Made by a program: the position numbers and the translations under genes. From NCBI GenBank assembly GCA_963573315.1, contig OY752140.1:4340001-4404000 (forward strand): a stretch of 64,000 nucleotides of DNA, written 5' to 3'. Below, piece by piece: positions 58,815-64,000 of this stretch (positions within the stretch are counted from its first letter, which is position 1; each line of letters starts with the position of its first letter). This stretch comes from Entomortierella parvispora (lineage: Eukaryota > Mortierellomycota > Mortierellomycetes > Mortierellales > Mortierellaceae). Below the pieces are notes generated by a model, which worked only from the letters and a program-made list of their open reading frames with translations, searched no databases and was not told where the DNA came from.

Positions 58815-61800
58815 CTATCTGCTTGCTGACAGTTGGGAAATGTATCCATCGATCTGTCCTTGGATCAAAGCGTTTGGACATTTGTCGCGAATCTCACGCA
58901 ATGTATCCATATCTTTTTGGAGGAATGCCTGCTCGCCAGCCTCTTGAAAGGCCTCAATTTTGAGGAAGAGACCAGCGCGAAGGTGAGCATCGCACTTTAA
59001 AATGTACTTGGCCGCCTCCCGAAACTGTTTGGCCTTGACACATTCTTCCACAAAAGGCTCGTATCCAATCGGCGACTTTTTGGACTTTGCAAGGGTAGCT
59101 ACTCCATCCCAATCACCGATCTCAACAAGGGCCCGCAATCGGATCCACCAGAATCGCTTATCCGGCGTCTTGAAATCACTTCGAATCTTCTCTGCTCGTT
59201 TGCTCTGGTTGATGATGATCAGCTTGTACACGGTGCTGCTAATGGAAAGGCCGATGAAGGTTTCTGAATAGTCTTTCTCCAATTGCGCCTGACTTTGCAA
59301 AAGCCGAATGTTCTCTTCAATGGCCTAGAGTGTTCAGGTATCAATTACTAGTTAATACTTTACAATTACTCCCTCTTGGATCATTTCTTCTGAAGCTGTG
59401 GGTACCTTTTCTTCAAAAGGATGGTCTTTGTCCTCCTGGTACAATTTAAGGGCGATCTTGACCTTGTTAATCCTGTCCGCCACGTCTTTTTGATTGAAGC
59501 TCTCCATTAAAGACAGATTCCCGCTATCAGCGAAGCGATCATCCTGATAGTAGAAGTTCTTCAAGAGGTCTGGGTCTTGCTCCTTGCAATATGATTCGAG
59601 GAGATTGCAAGCCTGGGGCTTGTTGTTGACGAGTCTAAAGAATTCTCCAGGTTGCAGTTTGCGCTTGAGATCCAACAATACATGATACACTGGCGATATA
59701 AATGAAAAAAGGACAGTAAGTCATATGGTTTCTGTACTGAGGACATAGGATAAACATTCACAATACCTAGGTCTGTGTCGCCACTTTCAATCGCCTTCGT
59801 CAAGGCCATTTCATCTTGCTGCATGCTCATAAGTAAAGGCACTTGATCGCCTGCCCTCGGTTCATAGTCGAGAAGCTAAGTTTTATGGAAAGATAAAGGT
59901 CAGTTGGAGAAGAAATGAGATGATCAGCAAAGGAATAATGCCTCAGCAATACCATCGTGGCCAGCTTGGACTGCCCTGCCTTGTGGGCTGTCATGGCAAT
60001 TTCAGAATAGGATAGGCCGGGCTTGTTGGCTAGTTTCTCGACAACCATTCGGCAGATCGTGTCCTCATCTTCATTCGACTTTTTGATTTTAGAACACGCC
60101 CAGTGGATCAGAATCCTGTCAGTCCTCATCTTCAGGTATTCGCAGATCCTGATTGCAAGCAAGTACTGATGGCGCCTGATCAGTCGGTCTATAAGGGCCT
60201 CTGGCGTGAGTCGCTGGTACTGGGCATATGTCAGTGGAATACCAATCTCGTAATATCGGACAGCATTCAAAACGCGAAGAACTTTGCACATTTCAACAAA
60301 GGAATCTGCGTTATGGATCTCGAGAAAGCACTTTCCAAACGAAGCTGCCTGTAAGAAAGAGTAGAGGATTATCGATTTAGCAAACATTGAGTCATTTCAA
60401 GCGTGATCAATAGATTCTCTACTGTACCTTAAGTAACAGTCGTTGAAGCTGGTGGGAATTTTCGTGACCGGCCGCTTCAATGCACGCCTCTACAGCCTCT
60501 GGTAATTCCATACGAATGCTGCGGATGTTTTCATCCGCTTTCGGGCTTTTTTTCTACAAGAACAACAACAATTAGAATAGTGCCAGAAGCAGTTACCAAA
60601 ATGATCCTTTCTCCTTACTTCAAAGTGATCCCAAGCGTCATAGAGCATTGCAGCAGGAGCTGTCGATCCAATTCCGAAAATGTCTACTGTAACATCTATC
60701 GGGATGAAGGCAGGAAAGCGTTAAAGGGGTACAGGTGTTATCTCTGATGTAATGGGAGAAGGGTGATTGTTTACCTGGAACTTTCTGAAGAAATTCACAC
60801 TTCTCTCTGCTAATAATACGAATGCCATCGATCTCTGGAACCAAGAATATTGATTCATCATATTGGTATCTATCACGTACATGTTAGTAAGAGCGAAGCT
60901 TACACACTCAAGTGGGACTCTGACCATCCCAGGCTTACTGGATATGTCCACCGAATGGCCCTAACACAAGAACCAGTTTGTCCCAGTAAAGGACGACCGA
61001 ATCTGTACCACACCTAACGATAAATGAAGCAGAAATGAGTGAGTCCGCGTATTGAACTGGGAGGTGTATCCGATCTAGGCCAGTAACGTACCAGACTAAT
61101 TGTTGTGGAACAGAAAATTCTGTCTCATACTCGGAGAGACTCTTTTGAAAATCTGTTGAGACTACCCAGAGGTTGCCGGCAGAAGTGAAGAGCGCCAAAA
61201 ATTTCCCGTCCGGGGAAACAGACATCTTTGTGAATGGCCCTTTTTGCAAGCGCTACACGATTGGGCCAAGATAGTCAGCAATGAGAAGAGTCTGTTCCAA
61301 TCAAGAACATAAAATGCTCCGCATTGCAGTGTAAGCCCAACTTGCCTCATCCCTAGCTTCCGTGGCATCTACTACGAGAACAGTCGAGTTTGTCGCCAAA
61401 AGGACCTCCACGTGTCGACTAAGCGTAAATTTCGGAGGGATAACAGTCCAGCTATGGGGTGGTTCGTTGATGCCCGGGTCAGCCAAGAAAAGAGGCCTGG
61501 GCTCTTCAAAGTTGGTGACGGCAATTAACTGAAAGTTTCCTGTAAGAGCCACGAGTCCCGAATCCCAGAACTGCACGTCGATCACACGATTATCCTTTGC
61601 CTCCTAAGCAGAATAAAAAACAACAATGAGCAATTGGTATTGTTGGACTACCTTCATATACGATATGGTTATGAACTCACCTTTCCAATGGAAAATTGGG
61701 TATATTCACCAAGAATGTTGTACATACGAACAGTCCCGTCTTCCAGCACGCAGACCAGATGCTCAGTCTCTGTCCACCCCATGCCTACAATTCTTCCTTT

Positions 61801-62358
61801 GTCCCACTGTCAGCGTGGCAGCAAGGTTAGAACCTCTGCAGCATATAGCTATCTGTGTCATTATTCCACATGCTAGGCACATCCCGTACCTGGATTGGCT
61901 CCATGAGTTTTCCAGAGGAAGTATACAGGTAGATGCTAGGCTTGACGGGTTGCTGCTTTTGAACTAAAATGACTTTGCGATCATCACGCACCAGTGCTAC
62001 GTTGCATAGAGAGAAATACACACAGGGAGAGAAAGCAAGATATGAGTATAGAGAGTTTAGTCCATTGCGAAGATGCACCTCACTTCAACCTGTACAGTTT
62101 GCAGCAGTTACCAAGAGGTCCACCAAAAGGTGCAGCTGCAATCATGTATTTCGACAGGTCAATTTGTTTCCAGAGCATGGTATATGTCTCTTGTTTTCTA
62201 TAAGTCGAGTTAGGACGGAAATGCGCATCAGAGGAGCGGATGGGCGGTTTGAAAACATCAGGGTTGCCAAAGATGGGCGCGTGCAGCTTCTGGAGAGAAA
62301 GCGCTAACCTGTAGAAGCGGTCATGAAGAGCCTGCCAGTCGGCCGTTGGGGGCGCCAT
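58815..62358 (-). CDS. VPS16: Vacuolar sorting protein VPS16 (HOPS/CORVET core)
   Basis: Core subunit of the HOPS and CORVET tethers, needed for endosome and vacuole fusion. Exons (minus): 62358-62309, 62197-62112, 61996-61890, 61806-61681, 61603-61346, 61252-61092, 61013-60939, 60869-60775, 60695-60619, 60553-60428, 60348-59953, 59875-59767, 59689-59370, 59324-58815; 831 aa, the expected size. The N-terminal half is a beta-propeller ([74 protein letters not shown]). The C-terminal half is helical solenoid ([63 protein letters not shown]). The intron at 61253-61345 has a GC donor (GAG|GCAAGT). Head-to-head with NUP155. Confidence 0.95.
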
Positions 62359-62834
62359 GATTCCAGAGTGAATGGACAGTGCTACGCGGTGAGGACTGTT
62401 GTGCGGAGTGATGCAGGTGAAGAGATGATGCCACGGGTTTAACAAGGAAACACGTCCATGCATGCACATGCACAAGCATGCTCTGGCCCGAGGAGGTAAC
62501 TAATGGGCGCGAATAATCACGTGCTTTCAGTGACGTCTCTGGTTATATTTTAGTCGCCCGTACAATTTCAAGAACGCGCCATGGACGACAAAGAGGGCGA
62601 CTGATCGCCAACTGCCATCTTTGCTAATTGCTCCTGCTCCTGCTCCTGCCCAGACGACGACATCTCCTCCGCCTCACACCGTCTTGCCGACTACCGAGAT
62701 CGTAAAAACCACCCGAAGACACGCGCCCATCACGGCAATTACCCATTTTTATTTGAACCGACGCGATTCTCGTGGAGTTTGATCAACGAGTCCACTCGAT
62801 CGCCAGCAGACGCTCAAACTAGAAGTCCTTCAAA
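62359..62834. promoter_or_regulatory. Shared divergent promoter of VPS16 (-) and NUP155 (+)
   Basis: 476 bp between the two start codons. A CACGTG (62518-62523, in ATCACGTGC) lies centrally. A GCTCCT hexamer is repeated three times at about 62630-62650. CACGTG is the core of bHLH sites, but the factor is unknown. Confidence 0.4.
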
Positions 62835-64000
62835 ATGGCTCAGAGACCTGCCGATGCTGAGGCAAACGAGACATTGCTCCGTCTCGCTGCAAAAACTGTG
62901 GATGACCAGCTGAGCAGGGAATTGAAGTATCCAGATCTCGGCGAATTTTTCAGCTCAGAGTATTCGGCCATCTACAGCGCCCCAAACCCCAGCCAGCAGA
63001 TTCTTCGCCGCAAGCGAGCCATCAGCCTCCCCGACACACTCTTTGAGCAATACAACTGTAAGATAGACTGGAGCCTGCTCAGACCGCTTAATACGTGCGG
63101 GCAAATGCCAAAGACTCGGGAGCTGACCGCTATTTATTCCATCTTAGTGCTGCAGTGTCGATGCTTCATGGGATTGTTCCCAGAAATTAACCGAGTTTGG
63201 ATCACGATCGATCATCGTCTTTTCCTCTGGAACTATGCTGACGGGTGAGCATCCATCCAAGGCCCTGTTTTTAAACATGAATGAATGAATATACTCTAAT
63301 AACTGCCGTGCTCCACTATTTGAACCTTAGTGGCCAATATGAATCATACGAGGAGCTAGATCAAGTCATCGTGAATGTCGCTCTTGTGAAGCCAAAGCAA
63401 GGTGATGACAATGGAGCCGATTGTTCTCACCCTGACAAAAGAATTTGCTCGACGATCTTTGTGAATTAAAACATTTGTGTCTTTTGATTAGATACTTTTG
63501 ACGACAAGGTGGAATACCTGCTTGTCATTGCAACGCCGATCGAAGTGCACTTACTCGGTATGGCAAAGGGCTCGGGAGCAACACCGCATACCCTCTATCT
63601 CACCAACATGAGTGTGCCTACGGATAATGTGGCGATGAAGAGCATCGTTGGAACGGCCGAAGGCAGGATATTCATGAACGGTAGCGACGGACGACTGTGG
63701 GAGATCGAGTACCAGGCTGAAGAAGGCTGGTTTAGTAAAAAGTGCTCAAAGAAGGAAGTAATCGGGAGTTCACTCTCATATTTCATCCCGACATTCTTGA
63801 ACAAGATCAGAGCGGATGCGATTGTTAAGGTGGTATTCGATCAATCGAGGCAGACAATGTACGGCCTCACAGAGAATTCAAACATTGAGGTAAATGGCAA
63901 CCTGCATCGGCAACTCTTGATGTTTGCTTTGAGGCTGTGATGACTAATCCCTGCCCGTTTACAGGTGATTGGATTGTCAGGAAATCCGACTCAGCGTGGA
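62835..64000 (+). CDS. Nuclear pore protein NUP155/Nup170 (N-terminal part, runs off the window)
   Basis: Inner-ring scaffold nucleoporin. Exons seen: 62835-63057, 63148-63244, 63331-63401, 63493-63889, 63965 to the edge. The N-terminal propeller motifs are typical: YPDLGEFFSS, SLPDTLFEQYNLLQCRCFMG (after splicing), LFPEINRVWITIDHRLFLWNY, GGQYESYEELDQVIVNV, DKVEYLLVIATPIEVHLLG, MKSIVGTAEGRIFMNGSDG, LWEIEYQAEEGWFSKKCSK. The first intron is a multiple of three with no stop, so it could be misread as coding; splicing gives the conserved family sequence. About 1,000 residues are expected beyond the window. Confidence 0.93.

Noticed and set aside
63058-63147. Open read-through of the first NUP155 intron
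   Set aside because: The 90 bases begin GTAAGA and end CTTAG; removal gives the conserved EQYNLLQCRCF, so it is an intron that happens to be open.

Overview
The window is nuclear DNA of a filamentous, early-diverging fungus. Genes are mostly 4-15 exons with short GT-AG introns (roughly 50-110 bp), separated by a few hundred bases. The set includes a TEA-domain factor, an E2F factor, SH3-WW-RasGEF proteins and a complete glycogen/secretory/vacuolar toolkit. This mix, near-balanced base composition and CAA/AAC-type microsatellites suggest Mucoromycota in the broad sense, perhaps Mortierellomycotina; the lineage is inference. No tRNA, rRNA or CRISPR was found. All gene models were spliced by eye from splice consensus, reading phase and family motifs, and complete multi-exon models sum to whole codons.

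Layout: 1-5128 (+) 3' part of an SH3-WW-RasGEF gene; 5919-7205 (-) Tho1/SARNP-type SAP protein; 7808-12762 (-) a second SH3-WW-RasGEF, a paralogue in tail-to-tail orientation to the first; 13499-17080 (+) GH31 alpha-glucosidase; 17488-20366 (+) ERO1; 20383-23307 a 2.9-kb DNA transposon with 27-bp inverted ends, a DDE transposase and a convergent second ORF of unknown function; 23621-26138 (+) 4EHP-like eIF4E; 26505-27941 (-) seven-helix membrane protein; 27942-30972 about 3 kb with no supported gene; 30973-36997 (+) glycogen debranching enzyme; 37295-38854 (+) PIG-M mannosyltransferase I; 39394-41982 (+) Lag1-type ceramide synthase; 42518-45649 (-) E2F; 47772-48848 (+) ER-anchored RING ligase (RNF5/RMA type); 49098-50565 (+) amidohydrolase; 51016-53098 (+) MFS transporter; 53242-54973 (-) four-helix membrane protein; 56252-58338 (+) TEA-domain factor; 58815-62358 (-) VPS16; 62835 to the end (+) 5' part of NUP155/Nup170.

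Most genes are housekeeping and unrelated. A loose theme is the endomembrane system (ERO1, PIG-M, ceramide synthase, RNF5-like ligase, VPS16) and polysaccharide breakdown (GH31, debranching enzyme), but nothing shows that the genes form a functional cluster. The points most worth checking are the two-ORF transposon lodged 16 bp behind the ERO1 stop codon, the diverged RasGEF pair flanking Tho1, and GC-AG introns, one of which splits an essential RING cysteine codon.
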